Source: Hadesarchaea archaeon
GTDB lineage: Archaea > Hadarchaeota > Hadarchaeia > Hadarchaeales > JAGGTB01
NCBI GenBank assembly: GCA_021163965.1
Contig: JAGGTB010000053.1
Location: 1 to 37,063 of the forward strand
Direction of reading: 5' to 3'
DNA: 37,063 nt
Positions 22,651-30,658 of the stretch are shown here, in pieces. The notes beneath the pieces were generated by a model, which was given only the letters and a program-made list of their open reading frames with translations, was not told the DNA's origin and did not search any database. The translations under genes and the position numbers were made by a program. Position 1 is the first letter of the stretch. Every line of letters starts with the position of its first letter.

Positions 22651-24054
22651 ATGGTCAAAGTGCTGTTCATTTACCCACCGATCAGTTTTGGAAAACGCGG
22701 CGCCCTTTCGGCCTATTGCCCGCCGCTTGGGATTCTCTACCTCGCAACGATATTGAAAGAACTCGGGCATGAGGTACACGTAATAGATGTTGAGGCAGAG
22801 GGGCTATCCCTCGCAGAACTCATACAGAGGGTGCGATCGATAAACCCTGAGGTAGTCGGCTTAACGTGTCTAACCTACACTCTCGATTCCTGCAGAAAAA
22901 TAATAAAGGAAGTCAAGAAAGTCACTAATGCCTACGTGGCCGTGGGTGGACCGCACGTTTCTGTCGTCCGGGAGAACTCCCTCCAGGAACTGGGGGCCGA
23001 CCTGTGCGTTATCGGAGAAGCGGAGGCAGTCATCGGAGAAATAGTGGAGAAGAAACCAAAAGGCGTGTTGTACGCGGAGGAAATCCAAGACATCGATAGT
23101 ATACCTTTTCCAGATCACGGGTTAATCCAGCACCTCAAGTACGGCGCCTTCTACGGCCTCAGGTTCGGAGAAAAAGTCACTGGGATCCTGACGACAAGGG
23201 GATGCAAATATGGATGCACGTACTGCAACCGCCCAAAGAAGCTGAGCTTCAGAGCGAGGTCTCCAGAGAACTTGCTCGAGGAACTTAAGGAACTTGACAG
23301 AATGGGTTTCGACACCATTTGGCTGGCCGACGATAACTTCACCAATGATCCAAAAAACGTGATCAAGCTGGCTAAACTCATAAAGCGGGAAAAGTTAAAG
23401 TTTCACTTTTACGGCCAAGCGAGAGTTGACGTCCCGAGTAGGGCTCTCTACAAGGCGATGCGGGAAATGGGTGTGATGGGTCTTAGCTACGGCGTGGAAT
23501 CCCTGAACCCGAAGATTATAAGATGGTACAATAAGACCCCGCATCCAGAAAAATGGCCACGATATGTCGAGAAGACCCTCAAACTGTGCGACGAATATAA
23601 GATAGTTTTCCTCGGAAGCCTGATCTTTGGGGCTCCCATGGAGACGAAGGAGGACATGGAATATTCGATAGAATTCTTGTATAAAAACGGGGCAGATATA
23701 ATAAACGGAAATATTCTGCTTTATCTCGTCGGCTCACCAATCTGGTACTGGGCGGTGCGCGAAGGAAAGATCAGACCAAACCAATATATGGTTTCGGCCC
23801 CGGAAGCGGGACTGACCCCGTACTCCCACGAGGAACTCCAAGATATGTGCATCTACTGCACCAACCTCTCAAAAGGAGAAGGATGGAAAAGGATATTCCG
23901 CAAGATGTTAGAGAGGCGCGAACTTGGGTTGATTTTTTCCTCAACCAGGCAATTCATAAAAAACTATCCACTCGTGAGAAAAGTGCGCAAGGAGGTTTTA
24001 CGTTACGGCTATGGGAAGGAAACGAACTTGCACATAAAAGCTGGAGCTCCCTAA
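22651..24054 (+). CDS. B12-binding-domain radical SAM enzyme
   Basis: 467 aa, ATG with GTGGGGGTGA just upstream. The N-terminal ~150 residues are a cobalamin-binding-type Rossmann domain (VLFIYPPISFGKRGALSAYC, then VIDVEAEGL and VGLTCLTYT); the DxHxxG cobalamin ligand is not visible. The radical SAM core has C185-x3-C189-x2-C192 in TTRGCKYGCTYCNRP, followed by FDTIWLADDNFTND and YGVESLNP. A C-terminal DUF4070-like segment ends the protein. Members of this class modify lipids, sugars, tetrapyrroles or other small molecules. Its position among glycan genes suggests an exotic sugar or lipid modification; substrate unknown. Confidence 0.85.
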   Translation: MVKVLFIYPPISFGKRGALSAYCPPLGILYLATILKELGHEVHVIDVEAEGLSLAELIQRVRSINPEVVGLTCLTYTLDSCRKIIKEVKKVTNAYVAVGGPHVSVVRENSLQELGADLCVIGEAEAVIGEIVEKKPKGVLYAEEIQDIDSIPFPDHGLIQHLKYGAFYGLRFGEKVTGILTTRGCKYGCTYCNRPKKLSFRARSPENLLEELKELDRMGFDTIWLADDNFTNDPKNVIKLAKLIKREKLKFHFYGQARVDVPSRALYKAMREMGVMGLSYGVESLNPKIIRWYNKTPHPEKWPRYVEKTLKLCDEYKIVFLGSLIFGAPMETKEDMEYSIEFLYKNGADIINGNILLYLVGSPIWYWAVREGKIRPNQYMVSAPEAGLTPYSHEELQDMCIYCTNLSKGEGWKRIFRKMLERRELGLIFSSTRQFIKNYPLVRKVRKEVLRYGYGKETNLHIKAGAP

Positions 24055-24178
24055 GGATACCGCGAAACCAATAAGAACTAGGGAATTTGCTACAGTAACA
24101 GGTGGATTTATAGAAAGTCCCATGATCTGAAAGTATTGCTGAAAAATTAGAAACCATCGAAAATATGGTGATCCAAGC

Positions 24179-24373
24179 ATGAGGGAAAAACATAAGGGAG
24201 GGGAAGTTATCAGCGAAGAGCTGCTGGAAATACTGGCCTGCCCCGTCTGCAAAAAAGATGTAGAACTCAAGGGAAAGGAGCTTGTCTGCCGGGGATGCGG
24301 AAGACGCTACCCGATTGAAAACGGCATACCAAATATGTTGCCGGACGAACTTCGCTACAAGACGCGACCTTAA
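24179..24373 (+). CDS. Trm112-like zinc-ribbon protein
   Basis: 64 aa. LLEILACPVCKKDVELKG (CxxC), then LVCRGCGRRYPIENGIPNMLPDE is the classic Trm112p/UPF0434 pattern with two CxxC pairs and the conserved YPI-x-GIP-x-(M/L)LP. Trm112 proteins activate methyltransferases that act on tRNA, rRNA or release factors. A minus-10-fold longer leader than its neighbours: a TATA-like GGATTTATAG lies near 24103-24112. It is followed by a degenerate region and shows no partner methyltransferase nearby. Confidence 0.88.
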   Translation: MREKHKGGEVISEELLEILACPVCKKDVELKGKELVCRGCGRRYPIENGIPNMLPDELRYKTRP

Positions 24374-24681
24374 AAACACTCTTAAACGGAAGAAGATGAC
24401 GGAAAAAGTTCCGGCAAAAGTCGTCATAGGCGTCCCCTTTTACCGAACTCCGAGGCGATCTCTCGTCCTTTTCCTTAGCCAAATTAACACAAATCCCCCC
24501 TGACATGTTCACCACGGGGCCCCTCACAAGACCGTATCGATAACGCTCTACACGCTGTGTTACGGGCCTGCTAGTGCTCAGAATCGATCAACTTCGTGAG
24601 CGTTCAGAACGCGTGAGGGGAGCGTTCATATTTTCGATCGTGGGGCTCATTGGGGTTCTTCAGGATACTCACTTTTTGGAT
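24374..24681 (+). other. Degenerate region with two broken ORFs
   Basis: A TATA-like CTTAAAAAC precedes an ATG at 24396 (MTEKVPAKVVIGVPFYRTPR) with the opening of a GT2-type glycosyltransferase, but it ends in a stop after 35 residues. Further on, a frame from GTG near 24571 (LRERSERVRGAFIFSIVGLI) looks like part of a membrane protein and runs antisense into the DUF371 gene. A 13-bp palindrome GCGTTC-A-GAACGC (24601-24613) lies between two copies of GAGCGTTCA. The region looks like decayed genes rather than regulatory DNA. Confidence 0.4.
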
Positions 24682-25122
24682 TTACTCCAGGACTCTTATG
24701 AAAATTTTGACCTTCGCCTCTGGATCCCTCAATTTCCTCACGAACTTCCGTGAAAGCTCCGCTGCAGATTTATCGGCGCCGATCATGAGGGTCCTCCCAC
24801 ACTTGTAGTCGCTTCTCCTAATGACCATATCCTTCTTATCAGAAAGCGAAAGCCCCTTGTCACCCCGTCCCAGAACTTTCTCCCTCATCCCCTCGACTTC
24901 AAGTACCACTTCTAACGGGGCACCGGCCCTAATCGATTCTTTGACGACTGCATCGAGATCTGCCACGGCTTTATCCGCCGCCACAGCCACAACACAATCT
25001 GCTGTGGGGCCTATTTCCTCCTCCCTAGTTATCATTAGAGTTGTCGGATGGGTAGCCGTTATCATCCTGTGTCCCTTAGCATTTACCGTCACTACCGCTT
25101 TTTTCCTCAAGCCCCCCACCAC
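24682..25122 (-). CDS. DUF371 family archaeal protein
   Basis: About 146 aa when started at the GTG at 25122; the track's form extends antisense into pcm and is not real. The sequence VTVNAKGHRMITATHPTTLMITREEEIGPTADCVVAVAADKA matches the archaeal DUF371 opening, where GHxNITATHxTT and TxDCIVGV are the conserved blocks; here they read GHRMITATHPTT and TADCVVAV. The later part (RRSDYKCGRTLMIGADKSAAEL) is also family-typical. Function unknown; it is widespread in archaea and often adjacent to core information-processing genes. Divergent from pcm with a 35-bp intergenic region. Confidence 0.8.
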   Translation of the reverse strand: MVGGLRKKAVVTVNAKGHRMITATHPTTLMITREEEIGPTADCVVAVAADKAVADLDAVVKESIRAGAPLEVVLEVEGMREKVLGRGDKGLSLSDKKDMVIRRSDYKCGRTLMIGADKSAAELSRKFVRKLRDPEAKVKIFIRVLE

Positions 25123-25156
25123 CTTAAGTTTTGAAACCCATCTGTTAATAGGGGAA
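25119..25156. promoter_or_regulatory. Compact divergent promoter between DUF371 and pcm
   Basis: The ~35 bases between the two start codons hold a minus-strand TATA-like CTATTAAC (25145-25151, 23-30 bases before the DUF371 GTG) and a plus-strand CTTAAGTTTT (25119-25128, ~30 bases before the pcm ATG). The two core promoters overlap each other's start sites, so simultaneous use is probably limited. Confidence 0.4.
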
Positions 25157-25810
25157 ATGTTGGATAGCCAGCGGGAAGAATTGGTCAACCGTCTCATCGG
25201 CTGGGGATATCTCCGGACCCCTAGGATCATCGAGGCGTTTAGGAAGGTCCCTCGCCATGAGTTCGTGCCGGAAAATCTTAAAGATAGCGCGTACCTAGAC
25301 CAACCCCTGCCCATCGGACACGGACAAACTATCTCCGCTCCCAGTATGATCGCCATAATGCTTGAGGTCCTGCAACTGGAACCGGGACAGAGGGTTCTAG
25401 AGATAGGAGCGGGATCGGGATATAACGCCGCCCTACTCGCCGAGATCGTTGGGGAGGAAGGAGAGGTCTATACTATAGAAAGGCTGAAGGAACTCGCGGA
25501 CTTCGGGCGTAGGAACCTAGAAAAAACGGGTTATGGAGAAGTGAAGGTAATCCTCGGCGACGGGACCTTGGGATATGAGGAAAAAGCCCCTTGGGATCGT
25601 ATCCTCGTGACCGCCTGCGCTCCGAAGATACCCAAGCCTTTGATAGATCAACTAAAGATCGGGGGCAAGATCGCCATCCCCGTCGGACGCCACTATATGA
25701 TACAGACGCTAGTTTTAGCCGAGAAAACCGAGAGCGGAAAGATCAAAACTCAGAGACACGGGGGTTGCTCCTTCGTCCCGCTTGTCGGAAAATACGGATG
25801 GAAGGAGTAG
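25157..25810 (+). CDS. pcm: Protein-L-isoaspartate O-methyltransferase
   Basis: 217 aa from the ATG at 25157 with GGGGAAATG immediately upstream; the longer track form is antisense to DUF371. It repairs isoaspartyl residues in aged proteins using S-adenosylmethionine. Hallmarks: VPRHEFVPE, YLDQPLPIGHGQTISAPSMIAIML (substrate loop), motif I VLEIGAGSGYNAALLAEI, IERLKELADF, the acidic post-I loop and the C-terminal CSFVPLVGKYGW. Common in thermophiles, where deamidation is fast. Length is standard. Confidence 0.95.
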   Translation: MLDSQREELVNRLIGWGYLRTPRIIEAFRKVPRHEFVPENLKDSAYLDQPLPIGHGQTISAPSMIAIMLEVLQLEPGQRVLEIGAGSGYNAALLAEIVGEEGEVYTIERLKELADFGRRNLEKTGYGEVKVILGDGTLGYEEKAPWDRILVTACAPKIPKPLIDQLKIGGKIAIPVGRHYMIQTLVLAEKTESGKIKTQRHGGCSFVPLVGKYGWKE

Positions 25811-25846
25811 CGATAGAGGCGCCAAATTCGAAGGTTTTCAATTAGC

Positions 25847-26875
25847 TTATCCCAACCACTTCTCGAGGGATTCCTGCATGCGTGTCCTAGCTCCTTTAAA
25901 AAGCCTATCTATACCGGTCTGGACTCGAGACTCGGAGAAATCATGCTCTTCACACAAGAATTCCTTGATGCCATCTGGATCCGGATCGCTCCACTTAAGT
26001 TCGTAATCATTGGTCACGTTTGGGTTAAGAAATATTTTCTCAACTTCTAATGGATCGACATCGAACTCCCCCGCAACACCAGCTCGGATTATCTCCTCAA
26101 TCGAACCATGCTCCTTAACCAACTTAAGGGCCTTTTTCGGTCCTATCCCCTTCACCCCTCGGTTGTAGTCCGTGCCAACGAGTATCCCCACAGCTATTAG
26201 CCCTCGTCTATCAATTTCGAATTTCTTGAGCATTTCTTGGAGCTCTATGAATTCCGGGGTGATCTCCGCGTAAACGTCTTTGCCGGGCATCTTTCTTCTT
26301 CCCGTGATCGCCACGTTTCGAACGAGAACCGGAGCCCCGAAGAGCAAGCTGTCGAAGTCCTGGCTGGCCACCGCCCAAGCGTCCCCTAGTTGAACCAGCC
26401 TAGCTGCTTGAGCTTCGCCCTCACCCGGGGCTTGGATATACGCTACGCCCATACGCCTTAGCAGTTCCATCGCTTCGCCTGCCATTTCCTTAGTCAATCT
26501 CGCAGCGCGCTGGGCCTGCTTTCTCGCCTCGACGATGTCCCCCGCCTCCAGAGCCTCCTTATATGCCCTCTCAGCCTCAGCCCTAATGGTCCGACGTTCC
26601 TTCAGGGTTCGGCTTTTTAGCTTGGGGGGCTCGCCATCGAAGACAAAAACCGGCCAAATACCCAACCCAATCAAATTTGCTGTTCGGTAGAAGAGCCCGG
26701 AAAGATGAGAAGTCACGCGTCCCTTTGAATCCTTCAGCGGTTCACCGTCGCGTTGTCGTATGATAGAAAGAAACTGATAGAGGGTGTTCATGGCATCGAT
26801 TGCTATGACTTTACCGCGGAGTTCTTCGAGACTTATTTCTTTTCTTGGAACCACATCCCCCAGCTGAACGCCCAT
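25847..26875 (-). CDS. fen: Flap endonuclease 1
   Basis: 342 aa, ATG. Structure-specific 5' nuclease for Okazaki fragment maturation and repair. Motifs: GVQLGDVVPRKEI start, IAIDAMNTLYQFL (metal ligand D27), the N-domain VFVFDGEPPKLK, the I-domain APGEGEAQAARL and SQDFDSLLFG, then IAVGILVGTDYN and GVKGIGPKKALKLVKEHG (HhH). The C-terminus MQESLEKWLG is a slightly degenerate PCNA-interacting box (QxxLxxW). TATA-like sequences on the minus strand (CTTATAGCG, CTTTAAAACT) lie 30-45 bases before the start, so it is expressed separately from rpoK. Confidence 0.95.
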   Translation of the reverse strand: MGVQLGDVVPRKEISLEELRGKVIAIDAMNTLYQFLSIIRQRDGEPLKDSKGRVTSHLSGLFYRTANLIGLGIWPVFVFDGEPPKLKSRTLKERRTIRAEAERAYKEALEAGDIVEARKQAQRAARLTKEMAGEAMELLRRMGVAYIQAPGEGEAQAARLVQLGDAWAVASQDFDSLLFGAPVLVRNVAITGRRKMPGKDVYAEITPEFIELQEMLKKFEIDRRGLIAVGILVGTDYNRGVKGIGPKKALKLVKEHGSIEEIIRAGVAGEFDVDPLEVEKIFLNPNVTNDYELKWSDPDPDGIKEFLCEEHDFSESRVQTGIDRLFKGARTRMQESLEKWLG

Positions 26876-26954
26876 CTAAATCTTAATAAAATTCCGCGAC
26901 CTTCGCTATAAGTTTTAAAGTTATCAAAGATAGAGCAAAAAAGAAAAGAGAATA

Positions 26955-27203
26955 TTAGGAGGTTTCTGCCATCTCTGACACTCTCTCCCCACTCGGCAAC
27001 CTGCGCACTATAGTCATCGGAATGGCTCCTTTCTCGAATTCCAAGAGAGCGATATCAATTGGATCTGTAACTCCCTCGGGTACCTTGATCAGGACGGGTG
27101 CTCCCATCTCTATTTGTAGAGCCCTTGCCCCTATGATACGAGCTTTCTCGAACCTTGTGTATTTCTTCGGGAAAATCCGTGGACCCCCTATGCCGACTAG
27201 AAT
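26955..27203 (-). CDS. rpoK: DNA-directed RNA polymerase subunit K (rpoK), non-standard start
   Basis: Missing from the ORF track because the frame has no ATG, GTG or TTG before the conserved region. Directly downstream of thermosome, the minus strand encodes [50 protein letters not shown] and RRLPSGE, an unmistakable RpoK/Rpb6/omega, ending in TAA at 26957-26955. The frame is open upstream as far as inside thermosome. Candidate starts are ATT at 27203 (82 aa, with GAGG about 7 bases before it, overlapping the thermosome stop) or ATA at 27191 (78 aa). A G5 run after the ATA would also allow a sequencing or true frameshift. The start is therefore uncertain; identity is not. Confidence 0.9.
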   Translation of the reverse strand: MLVGIGGPRIFPKKYTRFEKARIIGARALQIEMGAPVLIKVPEGVTDPIDIALLEFEKGAIPMTIVRRLPSGERVSEMAETS

Positions 27204-28843
27204 TCGCTTTCCTCGCCTTCTTCCTTGCCTTCTTCTTTCTCTAGCTTCGCTGCAGAAATTACATCATCGATTCGAAGAATCATCTCCGCAACTTCACTTG
27301 CCGACTTAATAGCTTGGATTTTGACACGTAGCGGTTCTAGAACCCCCTCCTTAAGCGGATCCATGACCTTCCCTGTGAATACGTTGAGTCCCATTTTCCA
27401 ACCATCCTTCTTGTCGTGGGCCTCGCGAAGCTTAACTATGACATCGATGGGGTCAAGACCGGCGTTTTCCGCCAGAGTCCTTGGAATTATCTCCATCGCG
27501 TCCGCAAATGCCTCTATCGCTAGTTGCTCTCGACCTCCGACCTTCACCGCAAAGTTCCGGAGGTGCTTGGCTACTTCCATCTCTGGCGCTCCAGCACCTG
27601 GTACGAACTTCCCGTCCTCGATGGCAGCTGCAGCCACTGAAAGCCCATCCTGCACCGCCCTCTCGACCTCATCCACCACGTGCTCCGTCCCTCCGCGGAC
27701 CAGTATGCTCACCGCCTTCGGATCCTTGCACTTCTCGACGAACACCATCTCATCGCCGGCTATCTTGCGCTCCTCGACCAGTCCTGCCCGTCCTATGTCC
27801 TTTGGACTTAGGTCCTTGAGATTAGTAACGATATTGGCACCAGTTGCGCGAGACAGCTTCTCCATGTCCGACTCTTTTACCCTCCTAACCGCAAAGATCC
27901 CTTCTTTGGCGAGGAAATGCTGCGCGAGGTCATCGATCCCTTTCTGGCAGAAGAGAACGTTGGCTCCCGCATTCTTGATGGTATCCACCATTTCCTTGAG
28001 CATCCGCTCCTCCTCGCTTAAGAAGGCCTTCAGCTGTTGTGGATCGGTTATACGAATCTCTGCATCCGTTTCGGTCTCCTTGACCTCAAGGGCAGCGTTT
28101 ACCAGAGCTATCTTGGCGTTCTCCACGCGCCTTGGCATTCCAGGGTGAACGCGCTCTTTGTCGATGACTATTCCTTCTATCAGCTGCGAATCGGTGGAGC
28201 TACCACCCTCCTTCTTCTCGACTTTAACGTTATCCACGTCCGCTATCAGCTTGCCGTCTTCCTCCTCCAGAATCTTCTTCACAGCTTGGATGCATATTTT
28301 GGAAAGTTCTGGACCGTGCGCCTCCGGACCTTTACCACTCATCGAAGTCTCGACTATTTGGGTCAGAAGCCTCGTATCGTCCTTTGTAACCTTTAGCGCT
28401 ATTTTCTCCAAAATTTCCTGCGCCTTCCTCGCCGCTCTCTTGTACCCACGTGCTATGACGGTTGGGTGGATATCCTGATCTATGAGCTCCTCAGCGCGTT
28501 TCAGGAGTTCACCGCTCAGCACCACCGCAGTGGTCGTGCCGTCCCCGACCTCATCCTCTTGAGTCTTCGCTATCTCGACCATCATCTTGGCCGCTGGATG
28601 CTCAACGTCCATCTCATCGAGGATGGTCGCCCCGTCGTTGGTTATGACAACATCCCCGAGGTTATCGACCAACATCTTGTCCATGCCGCGTGGGCCGAGC
28701 GTGGTACGGACTGCCTCGCTGATAATCCTCGCAGCTAGGATATTTGTGCGCTGGGCATCCCGTCCAACGTATCTCTGGGTCTTCGCCGGCAGGACCAAAA
28801 TTGGCGTGCCTCCCATTTGAGCCGCTCCCATCTGAGCTGCCAT
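27197..28843 (-). CDS. ths: Thermosome subunit (group II chaperonin)
   Basis: 548 aa from the ATG at 28843, which follows AGGTGGTAG; the track's extra three residues are unlikely. ATP-dependent protein folding in a double ring. Motifs: [34 protein letters not shown], the nucleotide-binding [10 protein letters not shown] and [10 protein letters not shown], and [15 protein letters not shown] near 400. The C-terminus ends [12 protein letters not shown] and lacks the Gly-Gly-Met repeats seen in many archaeal subunits. The stop overlaps the rpoK reading frame by 7 bases when ATT is used there, so rpoK is probably expressed from the same transcript. The promoter contains a large inverted repeat. 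Confidence 0.97.
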   Translation of the reverse strand: MAAQMGAAQMGGTPILVLPAKTQRYVGRDAQRTNILAARIISEAVRTTLGPRGMDKMLVDNLGDVVITNDGATILDEMDVEHPAAKMMVEIAKTQEDEVGDGTTTAVVLSGELLKRAEELIDQDIHPTVIARGYKRAARKAQEILEKIALKVTKDDTRLLTQIVETSMSGKGPEAHGPELSKICIQAVKKILEEEDGKLIADVDNVKVEKKEGGSSTDSQLIEGIVIDKERVHPGMPRRVENAKIALVNAALEVKETETDAEIRITDPQQLKAFLSEEERMLKEMVDTIKNAGANVLFCQKGIDDLAQHFLAKEGIFAVRRVKESDMEKLSRATGANIVTNLKDLSPKDIGRAGLVEERKIAGDEMVFVEKCKDPKAVSILVRGGTEHVVDEVERAVQDGLSVAAAAIEDGKFVPGAGAPEMEVAKHLRNFAVKVGGREQLAIEAFADAMEIIPRTLAENAGLDPIDVIVKLREAHDKKDGWKMGLNVFTGKVMDPLKEGVLEPLRVKIQAIKSASEVAEMILRIDDVISAAKLEKEEGKEEGEESEF

Positions 28844-28869
28844 TACTACCACCTATACTTATTTTTACA

Positions 28870-28900
28870 ATTACAAAATTTCTCGAATTTAAGTTGTAAT
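28870..28900 (-). promoter_or_regulatory. Thermosome promoter with inverted repeat operator
   Basis: On the minus strand, ATTACAA (28900-28894) and TTGTAAT (28876-28870) form a perfect 7-bp inverted repeat with 17 bases between. The TATA-like ACTTAAATT (28886-28894) lies between or beside the arms and the predicted transcription start is near 28862. A dimer bound to both arms would straddle the core promoter, as expected for a heat-shock repressor. The plus-strand TATA box of carS (TATATAAT, 28911-28918) lies next to it. Confidence 0.5.
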
Positions 28901-28961
28901 AGCGTCCACCTATATAATTGTTTACCTCTTAAACCCCCCTTCGGGGAGACCCAAAGGATGA

Positions 28962-29477
28962 GTGAGGAACTTGACGAACGTGCTCCAACTCATAGGTAGT
29001 GCCCTCTGGTTCATCCTACCGGCGTACGTGGCCAACGCGACCCCTGTGTTGCTAGGCGGTGGCGTAGCGATCGACAGGGGGAGGCTCTTCTGGGATAAAC
29101 GTCCAATTTTCGGGAGCGGAAAAACCGTGCGAGGATTCGTCGCTGGAGTAATAGCCGGCTCTCTCGTAGGCGGACTACAAGGCATCCTCACGGGCCAACT
29201 CCACGCGCGCCTCCTGCTCGGCCTCACGCTCTCGATCGGAGCGTTACTCGGCGATCTCCTTGGAAGCTTTATCAAGCGTAGAGCTGGAATTCCAAGAGGA
29301 AGGGCCGCCCCAGGGCTCGACCAGCTCGGCTTCCTCGTGTTCGCACTGCTCTTCGCTCTCCCCGTTGAAGCGCCGAATTGGAGGATCGTTCTCATACTTT
29401 TTTTAATAACCCCCCCGATCCACTTGGGGACGAACTTTGCCGGATACAAGCTTGGTCTTAAGAACCGGCCTTACTGA
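28962..29477 (+). CDS. carS: CDP-archaeol synthase
   Basis: 171 aa, GTG start, with TATA box TATATAAT at 28911-28918. It transfers CMP from CTP to the unsaturated diether phosphate, a central step of archaeal phospholipid synthesis, at the membrane. Hydrophobic helices: ~4-24 (ALWFILPAYVANATPVLL), ~55-75, ~85-102, ~120-135 and ~140-155. Family motifs visible: AYVANATPVLLGGG near the N-terminus, DKRPIFGSGKTVRGF (catalytic loop), RRAGIPRGRAAPGLDQLGF and PPIHLGTNFAGYKLGLKNRPY at the end. Full length. Confidence 0.95.
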   Translation: MRNLTNVLQLIGSALWFILPAYVANATPVLLGGGVAIDRGRLFWDKRPIFGSGKTVRGFVAGVIAGSLVGGLQGILTGQLHARLLLGLTLSIGALLGDLLGSFIKRRAGIPRGRAAPGLDQLGFLVFALLFALPVEAPNWRIVLILFLITPPIHLGTNFAGYKLGLKNRPY

Positions 29478-29532
29478 CGTGACTTGAGAAAGAACTTAAA
29501 CTCTGCCACCATATCCACCCTGAGGGGTAAAC

Positions 29533-29946
29533 GTGACGCCCGAGGAAGCACTGGAGGAAATAGAGAAGGTACTAGACGAGATCCGAGATCTCTCCCAGTC
29601 AGGAGTTCCTATCATTGTAGAAGGTGAAAAGGACGCTAAAGCGTTGCGGAAGCTTAACGTGAAAGGGGATATTCACAAAATTTCTGAGGATAAAAGAACC
29701 GCTCTAAACTTCTTAGAAAAACTCTCCACGTACAAAAGAGTCATGATTCTAACAGATTTCGACCGCGCGGGCAACGAGCTCGCGAGATTTTGCGCAAAGC
29801 ACCTGGAGAGCCTAAATACCGAAGCAATAGTCGAACCCCGTGACAAACTCAAAGCACTCGTGCGGAAGTTCGTCAAAGACATCGAAGGGCTTCCAAAATT
29901 CGTGCGGACAGTTCACGCGAGCCAACGCCCCGTCACTAGACGTTAG
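29533..29946 (+). CDS. Small Toprim-domain protein (UPF0292-like)
   Basis: 137 aa, GTG start. The Toprim core is complete: PIIVEGEKDAKAL (conserved Glu) and VMILTDFDRAGNELA (DxD). It is a stand-alone small Toprim protein of the archaeal UPF0292 type, similar to the RNase M5/DnaG catalytic fold. Function is unproven; RNA processing or metal-dependent nucleotidyl transfer are possible. It ends exactly one base before the stop of the convergent phosphoribosyltransferase gene. Confidence 0.85.
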   Translation: MTPEEALEEIEKVLDEIRDLSQSGVPIIVEGEKDAKALRKLNVKGDIHKISEDKRTALNFLEKLSTYKRVMILTDFDRAGNELARFCAKHLESLNTEAIVEPRDKLKALVRKFVKDIEGLPKFVRTVHASQRPVTRR

Positions 29947-30582
29947 CTATTCCTCGTCTTTGACTTTGGAGAGAAACTTTTCCACCACGGTGGGCTTTAT
30001 CCCTATCTCTAGTAGTCTCCTTCGGATCTCCCCCAAATTCTTTCCTTTCCCCTTCAGCTTTAAGTAGATCTTTTTTGTAGATTCATAGATCTCATGAGGA
30101 AAACACACCCACGCGTCCGTCTCCCGTATGAAGTAATCCGGAATCACCACAGACCAAGGCTTGAAATATAGCGTGGCAATCCTAACTTCGGATGCTCGTC
30201 TCTCGAGGAGGTGCTCCTTCACCAGGCGCAGGCTCTTACCTGAGTCCGCTATATCGTCCACAAGGAGCACCTTCTTTCCCCCGATATCTACTTGGAGGGG
30301 CTGGGTTATCTGCGGTTTGGATTTGGTCTCATAGATTCCAACGTAGTACTCGACCCTAACGGTGGCGATCTCTGGAATCTCGAGGAGATCCGAGAGGAGT
30401 CTCGCCGGAATCCACCCGCCCCGAGCGACAGCCACTATCACATCCGGATCGTACCCACTCTCCATTATGCGATCCGCAAGTTTGATGCAAAGCTCGTGGA
30501 TCTCCTCCCAACTTGGGACTTCGTACTTCTCCGGTTTCTCAACGGAGGGTTTGGATCTCCTTTCCGTCTCCATCATGAACAC
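29947..30582 (-). CDS. Purine-type phosphoribosyltransferase
   Basis: 211 aa from GTG 30582; the ATG at 30576 is an equal alternative. A TATA-like GTTAAAAGG lies at about 30609-30617. The PRPP-binding motif VLLVDDIADSGKSL is intact, preceded by VIVAVARGGWIPARLLSD (PPi loop). An archaeal hypoxanthine/guanine-xanthine PRTase-like enzyme, for purine salvage; the family often has ALDPDXWRGWIPARL-like spacing as here. The C-terminal ~55 residues (EIYESTKKIYLKLKGKGKNLG, then a helix) are an extension common in the archaeal group. Confidence 0.88.
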   Translation of the reverse strand: MFMMETERRSKPSVEKPEKYEVPSWEEIHELCIKLADRIMESGYDPDVIVAVARGGWIPARLLSDLLEIPEIATVRVEYYVGIYETKSKPQITQPLQVDIGGKKVLLVDDIADSGKSLRLVKEHLLERRASEVRIATLYFKPWSVVIPDYFIRETDAWVCFPHEIYESTKKIYLKLKGKGKNLGEIRRRLLEIGIKPTVVEKFLSKVKDEE

Positions 30583-30658
30583 GCAAGTTTATTGATTTTC
30601 TTTAGAACCTTTTAACTTACCGCTGGAAAATGGGACTTAAAGTTCGGTTCATAAATAG

